From assembly GCF_018785315.1 (NCBI RefSeq), contig NZ_WQPN01000127.1, forward strand, positions 62,001-126,000: a stretch of 64,000 bases of DNA, written 5' to 3'. Source of the DNA: Clostridium sp. MCC353 (GTDB lineage Bacteria > Bacillota > Clostridia > Lachnospirales > Lachnospiraceae). Shown piece after piece: positions 1 through 8,812 of the stretch (the stretch's first letter is position 1; every line of letters begins with the position of its first letter). The notes beneath the pieces were generated by a model. That model saw only the letters and a program-made list of their open reading frames with translations, searched no databases and was not told where the DNA came from. Position numbers and translations under genes: made by a program.

Positions 1-3000
1 CATATTGGCAACATTATCCGTGAGCTGCTGCCAACTGGATGTATATTCTGAGATCATACCGCTGTTTTCATTGTACTGCGCCATGGATTTGAGCAGTTCA
101 TCGGCAGTCTGTGAGAGAGACTGCTGTACTGCGGCTAAAATGCTTTCGGCATCAGCAGATGTGCCTCCCACCGCGCCCAGATAGTCATAGATATTCTGCA
201 GATTGTCTTCTGCGGACATTTTTTCATTTATCTGTGACAGCAGATCATTGATTCCGGTCATGGCCTGATCGTAGGAGAGCGTTCCTTCTTTGTATGATGT
301 AATATAATTTTCCAGCAGGGAAGAAATGTTTTCGGTGGTGTTGATCTGTTCCTCATAATTTGTCATCTGCTGGGATAAGGATTCATTCAGACCTTTGAAC
401 AGGTTATAGAGCTCCGTATCATCGCCGTTTAAAATGGTATTTTTCCATCCGGCGCCGAGGTAATCTGCGGCCAGGGCTTCATTTTTGGCTGTTTCAATAT
501 TGTCTTTGATTTCGGACCATTTTTGGGAGATCTTTTCCAGCTTTTCTACCTGGCTGTCATAGGCTTCATTGATTCCGTCCAGTTCTTCCTGGAGGCCGTC
601 CATTTTAGTCTGGAGATTGTATTTTTCCAACTCGTATTGGGCGTCTGCCAGGCTGTTTTCTGCATTTCTGACTGCTTCGGAATCGGATTCGTATGTGGTC
701 TGGCCGCCACGGATGACCCGGGTTGTCTTCTGGTTTCTGGCCTTTTCCAGTTCGTACAGGGCCTGCTCTACGGAGAGCTGGTACTGGCGGGCTTCATTTG
801 CTTTATCCAGGAGATCCAATTGTTCCTGTAAGGCGTCAATCTGGTTTTGGTAGGTATCGTTGGTCAGCTCATTTTCCTCTTGGAGAGCGTCGATTTGTTC
901 CTGGATCGCGCCGGTGACAGCGGAGAGGACTGCATCGTAGTCACTTTGCAGATCGGTCATTCCGTCCAGGGCCTGCTGAAGGGTGGAAGAGTACTCCTTT
1001 ATTGAATCCAGGGGCATTTGGAGAAGGGCTTCGTTCCACTGGTGGAGATTTTGGACCATGGAGGACATTTCGCTGTTGATGGACTGTAATTTGCTGTATA
1101 ACTCGTTCCAGGTTTCACTGCCTTCTTTGTATCTGCCCATGAGGTTTTGGACGGCGTCGGCCTGCTTTTTGTGGTGGTCGATGATGGTGGCGCCGTTGGT
1201 GATTAGGGTTTGGTAGTAGGATGTGTCCAGCTTTTTGCCGGAGGCTTCGTAGACGGAGCCCCAGTTTTCGATGGCTGAGGTGATGTCGTTATACATGTTG
1301 ATGATGGTGTCGAGGTTGTCGATGGGCATACGAAGAAGTTCATTATTCAGTTTCTTTTGTTCTTCTTTCGTTCCAATCAGCTCTTCATGTAATGATGATA
1401 TCTCATTTTCAATATTATAATATTCCTCTGTACCTTCTTTGATCTCGCCAGAGCTTAACAGTGCATTTAATTCAGCTTCTTTATCTTTGATTTTACGGTT
1501 AATGAGGTTTTCCTGCCTGCGTAAATTCGAAATAAGGATTTCATACGAGGCGGCATCAACAAGACTGCCAGATTCTTTAAGATAGCTGATTTGTGCTTCG
1601 ATGAGTGAGTTGTTGTTTTTTAGCTTTTCAGTTTCAGCATTTGCATATGCGATGTCATTTTCATAATAGGATTTAGTGGTTCCGATATGCTTTTTCTGTA
1701 AATCTTCCTGGTCTTTTAATTTACTCTGCCATTTATCATAATAATCAATGACTTTCAGGATCTCTTCGCCTTGATCTCCTGGAAAGAGTTCAATATCATC
1801 GCCGCCATTCTCGATTTTATTTTTGATATCATCAGGAAGCTTAGCAACTGCATCTTCATATTTCTTTTGATAATCCGGGAGAAGTTTATCATATTCAGAT
1901 AAAAGCGTTTTTTCCAGTTCGAGCTGGGAGAGGAGAGAACTGCGGCGGGATTCCGTGCCGCCGTCTTCAATTGCCTTATAAAATTGGGACATTGACATAC
2001 CGGCATTTGCGGCAATTTCAGATAATTCTTGTAAATCACTGCCTGCTGGTGAGACGGTTTGCGATAAAATCTCTTTTGCACGGTTTAGTTCGCTTTCAGT
2101 CAGACCGAGATAGGAGAGGAAAGACGAGGAAGATTTCTTTTCAAGATTTGAATCTTTATCGGAGAGCAGCTTTAGTTTTCGGTCGCTCCAGTTGATTTCC
2201 TGTTCGGATTGAACTTTGCCAGATCCCGTTGCGCCAGAATTAACGAAATTATTTATACCATTATAATCGGTATTTCCTAAATTAGAAAGAACGTCGTTAA
2301 TTTCTTTCTGGGCTGCAGAAAGAGTTTCTTTTCTTTTCTGTTCCTTTTCTTTTGCAGATTTATAAACTGAAGGGTCTGCCATTAAAGGCATGGAAAGTGC
2401 CTGCATTTCCTCAAAAGTTAGGAAATCAGAGGTATTGCCCGATTCAAATCCTTCTTTAGCCGTAGCCAATGCATTTAGAGCAGTTACTCCACCACCACAT
2501 GTTGCAACTAAGCCGGCAATATTTTGGATATCGGCACTTGTTTTTAGCGCAATATTACTTGTATTTAGTTTAGCAAGACCAAGTAGTGCGATATTCTTTT
2601 TTGCCTCATTGGAAATGGAGGCCATTTGGGAAAGCCTTATTATTTCTTCAGTTGTAGCATCAGAAAGGTCGTAACCATAATACGCAGCCTCCTCAAATGC
2701 TCGAGCCATATTAATGGTTATAAGATTTCCGGCATTTGATAAACCGTTGAGTTCTAATTGGGCAATGATTTGATCGCGAGTTTGGGTGTTTAATCCTGTT
2801 AAAGCTTTTGTAGCGAATAACCATTCTGTTACTAATGAATTGAATGCTTTTTGCAATGTTTCCTCGGTACCGGTACCATTTGTAAATAGTTTATTAAATT
2901 CTTCAAAGGAAGGAAGATCTTTAAAACTACTGTCAAGCCCTTGGAGATCCACTGCATCAAAAATCAGAGGTTTGTTATTGTCTAGTTTATTATGAAAGTT

Positions 3001-5013
3001 ACTGTATAGTTCGTCTATAGTGTGTAACTGTTCAATAACATTAGCAAAAGTACTTGAGGTAAATACATTTTTATCTCTTCTGTCATCATTAAGCTGATTT
3101 TTGTAATCTTGAATTTTTGTAAGTAAATCATCCCAGGATAACTTTGTACCTTTTGCAACTGAGATTTTATTAAAGGCAATTTCCAAGTCTCCGAGCGATA
3201 ATTCACCTACTTTATAATCAAATTCATTTTTTAATTTCTTTTGGACATTGTTAACCATTGTTTTAATGTCAGAGCCGTCCGAGGAAGTAACATTAAAAAT
3301 TAAGTCTATAGTCTTTTTTGTTTGATCGTCAAGATTACTTAGATGGATTTTGAGATTAGAAATAGCTTCCAGATATTCATCGATGTTAATCAAGCCGTTA
3401 TCCAGTTGGACTTTGAAATCTAGTGCGTTTGAAATTCTTTCACCATTTTTTCCTTGGAATAATGTAAAAATATTTTCCCGTATATATTTTTGAGCATCAT
3501 CCCAAGTGGAAAAATCCAATGAGCTCCAATCAATATTATAAATTACCTGTTGAAGAGATGCCTGCATAGATTCAGACAGGGAGGAATATAGAGTGTCTGT
3601 TTTAAGCCATGATGCAATGATACTTGATAAAGATGACCAATTACTTTGGATTTTTTTATTTTCTGCTTCAATTTCGCTAGTTAATTCATCGATTTTACCA
3701 GAATATTTTTTTTTCAGTGCGTCAATCCCTTTTTGAAGTGAAGCTTCCGCTTCTTTAATTTCTTCATCGGATGATAGAATTGAAATTGTGTAACCAATAG
3801 GTATTTCGATGCCATATTCATTTATAGAGGTATCTGCTTTTAATTCTATGGATTCAAGATTATTATCTTTTAATAGGTTTAGTAAATCATTATTTAATTC
3901 TGAAAGATATTCATAGTTATCATTTTCAATATGAATCCATTTTTCAGATAATCCATTGGATAAATTTGCTGTGATGTCATCATCAGATATATAACTAAGA
4001 CTTTTATTGATCGCGTCTACATCATTTTCTAAATTGTTGATATTTTCTACATATTTCTTTGAGTCTTCGGCTGTATTTTTAAATAAATCGCTTAATGCTT
4101 CTGCATTTTGCCTATTAACGATATCTGCTTGAGCTTCAACTAGATTATTTAAAGAACCTACAATTGTATCAATATCTCCGCTTAATTGTACAATGGCATC
4201 TCCATTTTCAGTATAGTTTCTGCTTAAAGTGGGGAAAACTTCTGCTAATTCATTACTGAGATTAAGAAATTCTCTGTATTCATCATCATTTAAGGAAATA
4301 TTTTTACCTGTTAACTGATCGACACCTTGTGCAAGTTCGGCATATCGTTGTCCGCTGTCGGATACAAGCTTTCGATTATCTTTTAATTCATTGTTTAGAG
4401 CTGTAATTTCCTGTTTTGTTTTTTCAGCAGCGGCTTTCATAGTTTCTGATTTGTTAATCCAGGAAGATATTGCAGTGACAACGCCGGAAACAATCAATGA
4501 AGCACCCATTGTTAAAGCTGTATTAAGAGCGATTGTTGCTACTCTTAGGGCAACTGTTTTTAATGTTACGCCAATAAGTGACATTATATATCCGCCCAGA
4601 CTGGCTTTAGCTCCATTTAATCCTAATAAATAGGCGCCAAGCGCTCCGTTTGTGATACCAATGGCAGATGCAAATGAGGACTGTTCTTTTATGCCTGATG
4701 ATGACATTGTATTAAACTGCTGAATAGCCGTAGAAACCTTTCTGAATCCGGTCACATTTCCCTGCAGTGACATTGTATAAGCCGCCATAGAAGCATTAGT
4801 GCCTTTTATATTTGCCAAATATGTCCTTAGTCCACTGTCAGATTGGGCTAATATTCTTTCCCAGCCCTGCTGTGATAATGAATTGTGTTCGATCGCCTGA
4901 TTATATTTCCAGATTATTTGTTCGGCATTTGCAAATGGCCTTATAACTCTATCATTTATAGAAGAATTAATTCCATTAAACCACGAATTTACTGTTTCTT
5001 GTTTAAAGATCAT
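1..5013 (-). CDS. Phage tail tape measure protein, 3' part (split gene, runs off left edge)
   Basis: This minus-strand frame stays open for about 1671 codons from ATG 5013 to the window edge, so its C terminus is not seen. The first ~130 residues contain repeated blocks such as LAQSDSGLRTYLANIKGTNA and SMAAYTMSLQGNVTGF. Hydrophobic segments follow (around MGASLIVSGVVTAISSWI), then very long coiled-coil, Gln/Glu-rich stretches. This is the usual layout of the distal part of Firmicute tape measure proteins, which set tail length inside the tail tube. It lacks the conserved N-terminal TP901-type core, which lies at 6815-8560 in the same orientation. The ATG at 5013 has no good ribosome site; it is probably an internal methionine of a larger protein separated from its front half by the 5015-6818 insert. 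Whether it is translated alone is unknown. Confidence 0.85.
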   Translation of the reverse strand, partial: MIFKQETVNSWFNGINSSINDRVIRPFANAEQIIWKYNQAIEHNSLSQQGWERILAQSDSGLRTYLANIKGTNASMAAYTMSLQGNVTGFRKVSTAIQQFNTMSSSGIKEQSSFASAIGITNGALGAYLLGLNGAKASLGGYIMSLIGVTLKTVALRVATIALNTALTMGASLIVSGVVTAISSWINKSETMKAAAEKTKQEITALNNELKDNRKLVSDSGQRYAELAQGVDQLTGKNISLNDDEYREFLNLSNELAEVFPTLSRNYTENGDAIVQLSGDIDTIVGSLNNLVEAQADIVNRQNAEALSDLFKNTAEDSKKYVENINNLENDVDAINKSLSYISDDDITANLSNGLSEKWIHIENDNYEYLSELNNDLLNLLKDNNLESIELKADTSINEYGIEIPIGYTISILSSDEEIKEAEASLQKGIDALKKKYSGKIDELTSEIEAENKKIQSNWSSLSSIIASWLKTDTLYSSLSESMQASLQQVIYNIDWSSLDFSTWDDAQKYIRENIFTLFQGKNGERISNALDFKVQLDNGLINIDEYLEAISNLKIHLSNLDDQTKKTIDLIFNVTSSDGSDIKTMVNNVQKKLKNEFDYKVGELSLGDLEIAFNKISVAKGTKLSWDDLLTKIQDYKNQLNDDRRDKNVFTSSTFANVIEQLHTIDELYSNFHNKLDNNKPLIFDAVDLQGLDSSFKDLPSFEEFNKLFTNGTGTEETLQKAFNSLVTEWLFATKALTGLNTQTRDQIIAQLELNGLSNAGNLITINMARAFEEAAYYGYDLSDATTEEIIRLSQMASISNEAKKNIALLGLAKLNTSNIALKTSADIQNIAGLVATCGGGVTALNALATAKEGFESGNTSDFLTFEEMQALSMPLMADPSVYKSAKEKEQKRKETLSAAQKEINDVLSNLGNTDYNGINNFVNSGATGSGKVQSEQEINWSDRKLKLLSDKDSNLEKKSSSSFLSYLGLTESELNRAKEILSQTVSPAGSDLQELSEIAANAGMSMSQFYKAIEDGGTESRRSSLLSQLELEKTLLSEYDKLLPDYQKKYEDAVAKLPDDIKNKIENGGDDIELFPGDQGEEILKVIDYYDKWQSKLKDQEDLQKKHIGTTKSYYENDIAYANAETEKLKNNNSLIEAQISYLKESGSLVDAASYEILISNLRRQENLINRKIKDKEAELNALLSSGEIKEGTEEYYNIENEISSLHEELIGTKEEQKKLNNELLRMPIDNLDTIINMYNDITSAIENWGSVYEASGKKLDTSYYQTLITNGATIIDHHKKQADAVQNLMGRYKEGSETWNELYSKLQSINSEMSSMVQNLHQWNEALLQMPLDSIKEYSSTLQQALDGMTDLQSDYDAVLSAVTGAIQEQIDALQEENELTNDTYQNQIDALQEQLDLLDKANEARQYQLSVEQALYELEKARNQKTTRVIRGGQTTYESDSEAVRNAENSLADAQYELEKYNLQTKMDGLQEELDGINEAYDSQVEKLEKISQKWSEIKDNIETAKNEALAADYLGAGWKNTILNGDDTELYNLFKGLNESLSQQMTNYEEQINTTENISSLLENYITSYKEGTLSYDQAMTGINDLLSQINEKMSAEDNLQNIYDYLGAVGGTSADAESILAAVQQSLSQTADELLKSMAQYNENSGMISEYTSSWQQLTDNVANM

Positions 5014-5033
5014 ACTATATAAATAATCATAAT

Positions 5034-5054
5034 GTTATGACACAAAATCATAAC
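5034..5054. repeat. Right-end subterminal hairpin of the insert
   Basis: GTTATGA, a 7-base loop, then TCATAAC form a perfect 7-bp stem about 20 bp inside the proposed end of the insert. IS200/IS605 elements carry such imperfect palindromes near their ends as transposase recognition sites. The same core appears in the hairpin at the other end. Confidence 0.6.
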
Positions 5055-5122
5055 GATATGATACAATTTTAATGCTTGTTTGGAAAGCAATTGTTTTTTG
5101 TGGTTTATTTTGTTATTATACC

Positions 5123-5143
5123 TATAATAATAGAGGGGGGATC
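5123..5143 (+). promoter_or_regulatory. -10 box and ribosome site of the first cargo gene
   Basis: TATAAT at 5123-5128 lies just upstream of the G-rich ribosome site AGGGGGG (5133-5139) and ATG 5149. No clear -35 box is seen at 17 bp. The very short leader suggests a nearly leaderless or poorly defined promoter. Confidence 0.4.
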
Positions 5144-5148
5144 AATGC

Positions 5149-5670
5149 ATGTTAAAGTGTAAAAAACTAATAGTTTGTGGTGTGTTCAGTGTGATTTTAA
5201 TTAGCCTGGCCGTTTCAATATTTTTATTTTACCAAAGGGATACCCGAGACTGCCCTTTAATAGATATAAATCTTGGAACACCTTATGAAGAGGCAATTCG
5301 CATATTGGATAGGAAAAAGCTTGAATATGAAATATTTGATCATGATAGGAAGCATATTCTAATTGACGATATAATGCTCAAGGATATTTCTGGAAAGATT
5401 GAACTACGCACTGAGGAAGATAAAAAGTACATCAGTTCAATTGGGTTTCTTGTTGAGGCTATATCGGATCAGGAACTTTCAGATTATACAACTGAAATGA
5501 TCAAATATCTTACTGATTTATACGGATCAGATAGAGAGTATTTAGCTTTGGGGATGGAGGAGTTATATACGTATAAATCGGATGATTTAAGTATTTATAT
5601 TATGTATCCAAAAGAACATAAATATAAAACTAGTTCTATTCAAATTGGTTGGCAAAAAATTGTACGATAG
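5149..5670 (+). CDS. Membrane-anchored hypothetical protein, cargo copy 1
   Basis: A 173-residue protein with a basic start (MLKCKK) and one hydrophobic segment at about residues 7-28 (IVCGVFSVILISLAVSIFLF), most likely a signal anchor with the remainder outside the cell. There is no lipobox. The outer part is acidic and rich in Asp, Glu, Tyr and Ile and resembles no family I know. It runs opposite to the interrupted tape measure gene and is about 70-75% identical to the next gene. The ATG at 5149 is chosen because it follows a strong ribosome site and aligns with the start of copy 2. Its function is unknown; it is cargo of the insert. Confidence 0.75.
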   Translation: MLKCKKLIVCGVFSVILISLAVSIFLFYQRDTRDCPLIDINLGTPYEEAIRILDRKKLEYEIFDHDRKHILIDDIMLKDISGKIELRTEEDKKYISSIGFLVEAISDQELSDYTTEMIKYLTDLYGSDREYLALGMEELYTYKSDDLSIYIMYPKEHKYKTSSIQIGWQKIVR

Positions 5671-5817
5671 CAAAACATAGTTATATAGATTTATTTTTGT
5701 ATACTGCTCGCCGAATATTAAGAATAACCTGTCAAAGGAGTTCTTAACTTGTTTCAGTGTATGAATCGTCTTTATTGCAGTTAAGTTGTGTACATATAAT
5801 AAATGGAGGCATAATGC

Positions 5818-6342
5818 ATGTTAAAGCGTAAAAAACTAATAATCTGTGGTGTGTTCAGTGTGATTTTAATTAGCCTGGCCGTTTCAATATTTTTATTTTA
5901 CCCAAGGAATACCCGAGACTGCCCTTTAATAGATATAAACCTTGGTACACCTTACGAAGAGGCAATTCGTGTATTGGATAAGAAAAAGATTGTATATGAA
6001 GCAATGGAACATGATTATAAGCATATTTTCATTAAGAATATAATGCTCAAGGATATATCTGGAATGATTGAACTTCGCACTGATAAAGAGAAAAAAAACA
6101 TCAGTCTAATGGGGTTTATTGTTGAGGCTACATCGGAACAGGAATTTTCAGATTACACAACTGAAATGGTCAAATATCTTACTGATTTATACGGGGCCCC
6201 TAAACAATATTTAGATTTGGGGACAAAGGATTTTTATACGTATATAACAGATGATTTAAGCGTTAGTATTATGTATCCAAAAGAACATGATTATGATTAT
6301 AAATCTTTTATTCAAATTTCATGGAATAAAGTTGTGCGATAG
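5818..6342 (+). CDS. Membrane-anchored hypothetical protein, cargo copy 2
   Basis: A 174-residue paralogue of the preceding gene with the same signal anchor (residues 7-28) and the shared signature CPLIDINLGTPYEEAIR. It diverges in the middle and end (for example APKQYLDLGTKDFYTY against SDREYLALGMEELYTY). The ribosome site is ATGGAGGC and a TATAAT box lies just upstream (about 5798). A terminator follows at 6439. Substitutions with reading frame and length kept suggest both copies are or were under selection. Function unknown. Confidence 0.75.
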   Translation: MLKRKKLIICGVFSVILISLAVSIFLFYPRNTRDCPLIDINLGTPYEEAIRVLDKKKIVYEAMEHDYKHIFIKNIMLKDISGMIELRTDKEKKNISLMGFIVEATSEQEFSDYTTEMVKYLTDLYGAPKQYLDLGTKDFYTYITDDLSVSIMYPKEHDYDYKSFIQISWNKVVR

Positions 6343-6438
6343 CAAAGTACGGTTTTTATAAATTCTTGTTCCGTATACAACTCGCAGAATATGAGGAATA
6401 AGCGGTTCATCTAAGAATCATGTTTTTAATGTTTATCT

Positions 6439-6466
6439 AGGCTTGCCGAAATAGCAGGCCTTTTTA
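6439..6466 (+). terminator. Rho-independent terminator after cargo copy 2
   Basis: AGGCTTGC (6439-6446), a 7-base loop and GCAGGCCT (6454-6461) form an 8-bp stem with one G-T wobble, followed by a T run. It ends transcription of the cargo genes before it reaches the structured left-end block. Confidence 0.8.
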
Positions 6467-6467
6467 T

Positions 6468-6818
6468 AGTTCGAAGCACCATTCTCCGTTTCTTCCAAAC
6501 TTACGGCTAGGAGAAATCCTGAGTGCTTTTGCGGTGCACAAAACCGAGTACCGAGCGCATATTACCATAGTATCATTTCATATAGCTATGGCCGCCTGTT
6601 GTCGCTGCAGTGAGGGCTTTTCTCATAGAGAACTGTCCCTGCTGACCCAAAGAGCGTAATCTCTGTTCCAAATCTAATATGTTGCCATAATAGAAGAGGG
6701 TATTACGTTGTACAATGTTCCCAGCATATTGAGGCTTCGTTTACCTTAGTGTATTTCACTAAGTATGTTATGAAAACTGCTGTATCCAACAGAACACATA
6801 ACATTGTCGGTAATTTAG
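6468..6818 (-). ncRNA. Structured non-coding block at the 5' end of the insert (possible intron ribozyme or guide RNA)
   Basis: These ~350 bp have no convincing gene but many paired segments on the minus strand. CTTAGTG/CACTAAG (6745-6763) is a perfect hairpin. CCATAG/CTATGG flank a short loop near 6572-6597. AAGCAC/GTGCTT encloses TTCTCC/GGAGAA in the 6474-6528 area. In the Clostridioides IStron the 5' end of the element is a group I intron of comparable length, and IS605 elements also make guide RNAs, so either fits. An open stretch of about 50 codons exists here but has no start codon or ribosome site. Confidence 0.35.
6765..6804. repeat. Left-end subterminal hairpin of the insert
   Basis: ATGTTATG (6765-6772) and CATAACAT (6797-6804) are perfect 8-bp arms around a 24-base loop holding an inner CTG/CAG pair. 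The arm core matches the hairpin at the other end, which supports both as ends of one mobile unit. Confidence 0.6.
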
Positions 6819-8560
6819 ATCAAAAAACAGTAATTGAGGGAAAACATTCTATCCCTGCCGACGTTTTTAAGTGATGCAAATATTCCAATTCCGGCTGCTA
6901 AAGTGGGGATAGCGCCAAATGCATTTGATAATTCTTTTATAGCAATTGCAATTCCATTAATAGTTTTAAGAATTCCGGTGACAGAATCATCAGTTACGAA
7001 AGTTTGAACGAATCCCGTCCAGTTGAATGCAATTTGCTGCAGCAGTCCTCCCCAGGAGTTTGCAGTTGTCATTGCATCTTCTAAAGCAGATCCTTCTGAA
7101 TTATTATAATCAGAAAACATTTTGCTATAGCTGTCCCAGTTTTCTAAAATTGAACTTAATACATCGCTTCCATATTCTCCGCCAATATCTGAAACGATAC
7201 TGGCTCTGTCTTTACTTCCTTTTGGTAGTGAATTATAGATATCTGCCAGTTCATTGAGCAATACAATAGGATCACGAAGTTCAATGATGCCATTTTTCAT
7301 ATTTTTAAGCTCTATACCAAGGCTGCGGCATCTTGTTTCTGCTTTTTTTAATGAGGTTTCATCAATAATTTGGCCAACCGCGGTTTTACCTGTTATTTGT
7401 TGGAGGTTCATTACAATACCATTTATGGCATTGCCCACAGCTTCGCCAGACTTGTTTGATGTAGATATCCCTACACTGAGCAATGCTGTTAATTCTTTTT
7501 CGTCAATACCCATTTGAACGAGTTGGCTGGCGGCGGCTTTTGTGCCGGCTGCCAGTTCTGAAAAACTTACAGCATTCCTGTTGGCCACTTGATTTTGGGA
7601 GTCTAAAAGAGCATTTAACTTTTGAAGATTGCCATGATACCCATAGGCTGCGTCAGAAGCAATTAAATAGCTGTCTGCTAATTCAGCGGTCATAGCTCCG
7701 GCTGATTGGGCGATGGCGGACAGTTCAGCAAGCTTTTCGGATCGGGTGTCATGAAAACCCGCTTGGGACATTTCCTGTACACTATTCAAATAAGTACTGG
7801 GAGATGTTCCATATTTACTTGCATTGTTTACTGCGGATATTCCTAAGCTTTCAAGGGAATCTTTTGTTTTTGGGGTTGAAACTGAAATATCAGTTAAAAT
7901 GTCATCGATTTTCTTTAATTCACCAATGGAATTCTCCGTAAGCTGAAAGACAAATTTTTCGAATATGTTTAGTTTCAAAAAATCTGCTATTTCAGAAAAA
8001 GTGCCTTTTAAGGTATCGCTCCATGATTCTGTTGCACGATCTGCAGCATGAACTTCAGTCTGGAAGTTTCCTAGCTGTTTGTTTAATTGATTCAACTTAG
8101 TTTCAGTGGAGAGTGCATTTAATGCTGTTACGATTTGATCCAATTCCGCCATCAACTCAGGATTCTTTTTTAAGGATTTCCATTGTTTATTAAATTTTTC
8201 CGTTTGGGACTGGATCAATTTAATTGCCTCATTCAATCTATTTAGTTGTAAGTTAGAATTAGAAACACCCAATTTAATTTGTGAGGTGTTTGAGTAGCGT
8301 TTACTGTCTATTTTGCGGTCTTGGGGAGAAGTTTTTATAGAATTTAAAACATTTTTTGCAGCAAGATTCAACTCTCTCTTTTTAAAGATTTTATCCATAT
8401 CTTTAGATATTTTAACAAGATCTTTTTGAAACATTTTTCTGTCTATAATGGGTTTTATCATTACGTTTTGAGAATTAAAAAATTTCTGTATATCCTTAAA
8501 TTCCTTCCCCAATTTCGCCTTATCCAGCACCGCCTCTATTAATACTTTAAAATCATCCAC
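6815..8560 (-). CDS. Phage tail tape measure protein, N-terminal part with TP901 core (split gene)
   Basis: A 581-residue N-terminal fragment of a tape measure protein. Residues ~1-180 are helical. Residues ~195-480 carry the TP901-type tape measure core, recognisable from LTDISVSTPKTKDSLESLG, SELAAGTKAAASQLVQMGID and ALLSVGISTSNKSGEAVGNA. It then runs into a hydrophobic stretch (PTLAAGIGIFASLKNVGRDR) and ends abruptly, within 10 residues of KNVGRDRMFSL, at a stop created by the insert. The tail tube assembles around this scaffold during particle morphogenesis. The start is GTG 8560 with only a distant ribosome-like site (GGAAC about 17 bp upstream), so the start is uncertain. The 3' part continues at 5013. 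Confidence 0.9.
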   Translation of the reverse strand: MDDFKVLIEAVLDKAKLGKEFKDIQKFFNSQNVMIKPIIDRKMFQKDLVKISKDMDKIFKKRELNLAAKNVLNSIKTSPQDRKIDSKRYSNTSQIKLGVSNSNLQLNRLNEAIKLIQSQTEKFNKQWKSLKKNPELMAELDQIVTALNALSTETKLNQLNKQLGNFQTEVHAADRATESWSDTLKGTFSEIADFLKLNIFEKFVFQLTENSIGELKKIDDILTDISVSTPKTKDSLESLGISAVNNASKYGTSPSTYLNSVQEMSQAGFHDTRSEKLAELSAIAQSAGAMTAELADSYLIASDAAYGYHGNLQKLNALLDSQNQVANRNAVSFSELAAGTKAAASQLVQMGIDEKELTALLSVGISTSNKSGEAVGNAINGIVMNLQQITGKTAVGQIIDETSLKKAETRCRSLGIELKNMKNGIIELRDPIVLLNELADIYNSLPKGSKDRASIVSDIGGEYGSDVLSSILENWDSYSKMFSDYNNSEGSALEDAMTTANSWGGLLQQIAFNWTGFVQTFVTDDSVTGILKTINGIAIAIKELSNAFGAIPTLAAGIGIFASLKNVGRDRMFSLNYCFLI

Positions 8561-8596
8561 GATATTTAATCACGTTCCTTTCTTATTCATAGCAGC

Positions 8597-8623
8597 AAAA
8601 AAGAGACGCCGTTGAAACGTCCC
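8597..8623 (-). terminator. Terminator upstream of the tape measure gene
   Basis: On the minus strand GGGACG and CGTCTC form a 6-bp stem with one wobble, followed by six T (A run at 8597-8602). It lies between the small gene at 8655 and the tape measure gene and may lower tape measure expression. Confidence 0.6.
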
Positions 8624-8654
8624 TTAATTTAGCTCCGATAAAGAGAAGGGTTTA

Positions 8655-8801
8655 TCAAATGGTGATAAACCGGAATCTCTTCATATCCGTATAGTTCTGT
8701 ATGTAATCAGCGGCCTCCTCAACAGGTATGATCACTTCATCATAAACCTCGGCTCCTAATACTTTTGTTATATCGATTACCACAATCCTTATCAATCCCA
8801 T
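8655..8801 (-). CDS. Small 48-residue phage-type protein
   Basis: A short gene with a clear GGAGG ribosome site 6-7 bases before ATG 8801. The protein starts MGLIRIVVIDITKVLGAEVY and is a soluble mixed acidic/hydrophobic peptide with no recognised domain. It lies 11 bp after the preceding gene and in the same direction, so it is probably co-transcribed. A perfect 9-bp hairpin (GGTTTATCA/TGATAAACC) overlaps its stop codon. Small proteins before the tape measure are often tail assembly chaperones, but nothing here proves that. Confidence 0.6.
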   Translation of the reverse strand: MGLIRIVVIDITKVLGAEVYDEVIIPVEEAADYIQNYTDMKRFRFITI

Positions 8802-8812
8802 AATCGCCTCCG

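Larger units (their letters stand above)
5149..6400 (+). repeat. Tandem duplication, 669-bp period
   Basis: The two cargo genes start 669 bp apart and are similar throughout. The similarity continues past the stop codons: both are followed by GATAGCAAA and then by a matching stretch with GTATAC and CTCGC. This is a true tandem duplication of gene plus downstream flank. Differences are concentrated in the extracellular coding part; the signal-anchor region is almost unchanged. Confidence 0.8.
5015..6818 (-). mobile_element. IStron-like / IS200-IS605-type insert splitting the tape measure gene, with cargo and no transposase
   Basis: The insert separates two halves of one tape measure gene. At its left (5' on the minus strand) end the host reads TTGAT (6823-6819), a target pentamer known for IS605-family elements and for the Clostridioides IStron. 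Subterminal hairpins sit at both ends: ATGTTATG/CATAACAT (6765-6772 with 6797-6804) and GTTATGA/TCATAAC (5034-5040 with 5048-5054), sharing the core GTTATG. If the insert is cut after TTGAT and before T5014, so that its last base is G (as in group I introns), the codons join in frame as ...CFLI-MIFKQ... No tnpA or tnpB is present; the only genes are two duplicated small membrane proteins on the opposite strand. The exact ends, and any self-splicing, are inference. A canonical group I core (P3/P7) was not identified by eye. Confidence 0.55.

Noticed and set aside
1-5000. Short plus-strand frames opposite the tape measure gene
   Set aside because: The minus-strand frame is open over the whole stretch with typical tape measure content; the plus-strand frames lack ribosome sites.
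6600-6745. About 50 open codons on the minus strand inside the structured end of the insert
   Set aside because: They have no start codon or ribosome site, overlap stable predicted pairings, and match no protein I know. Treated as RNA structure.
5015-6818. Group II intron
   Set aside because: The 5' end does not read GTGYG, and no domain V-like hairpin or reverse transcriptase was seen. A clear group I P7 pairing was not found either, so the intron claim stays an inference.
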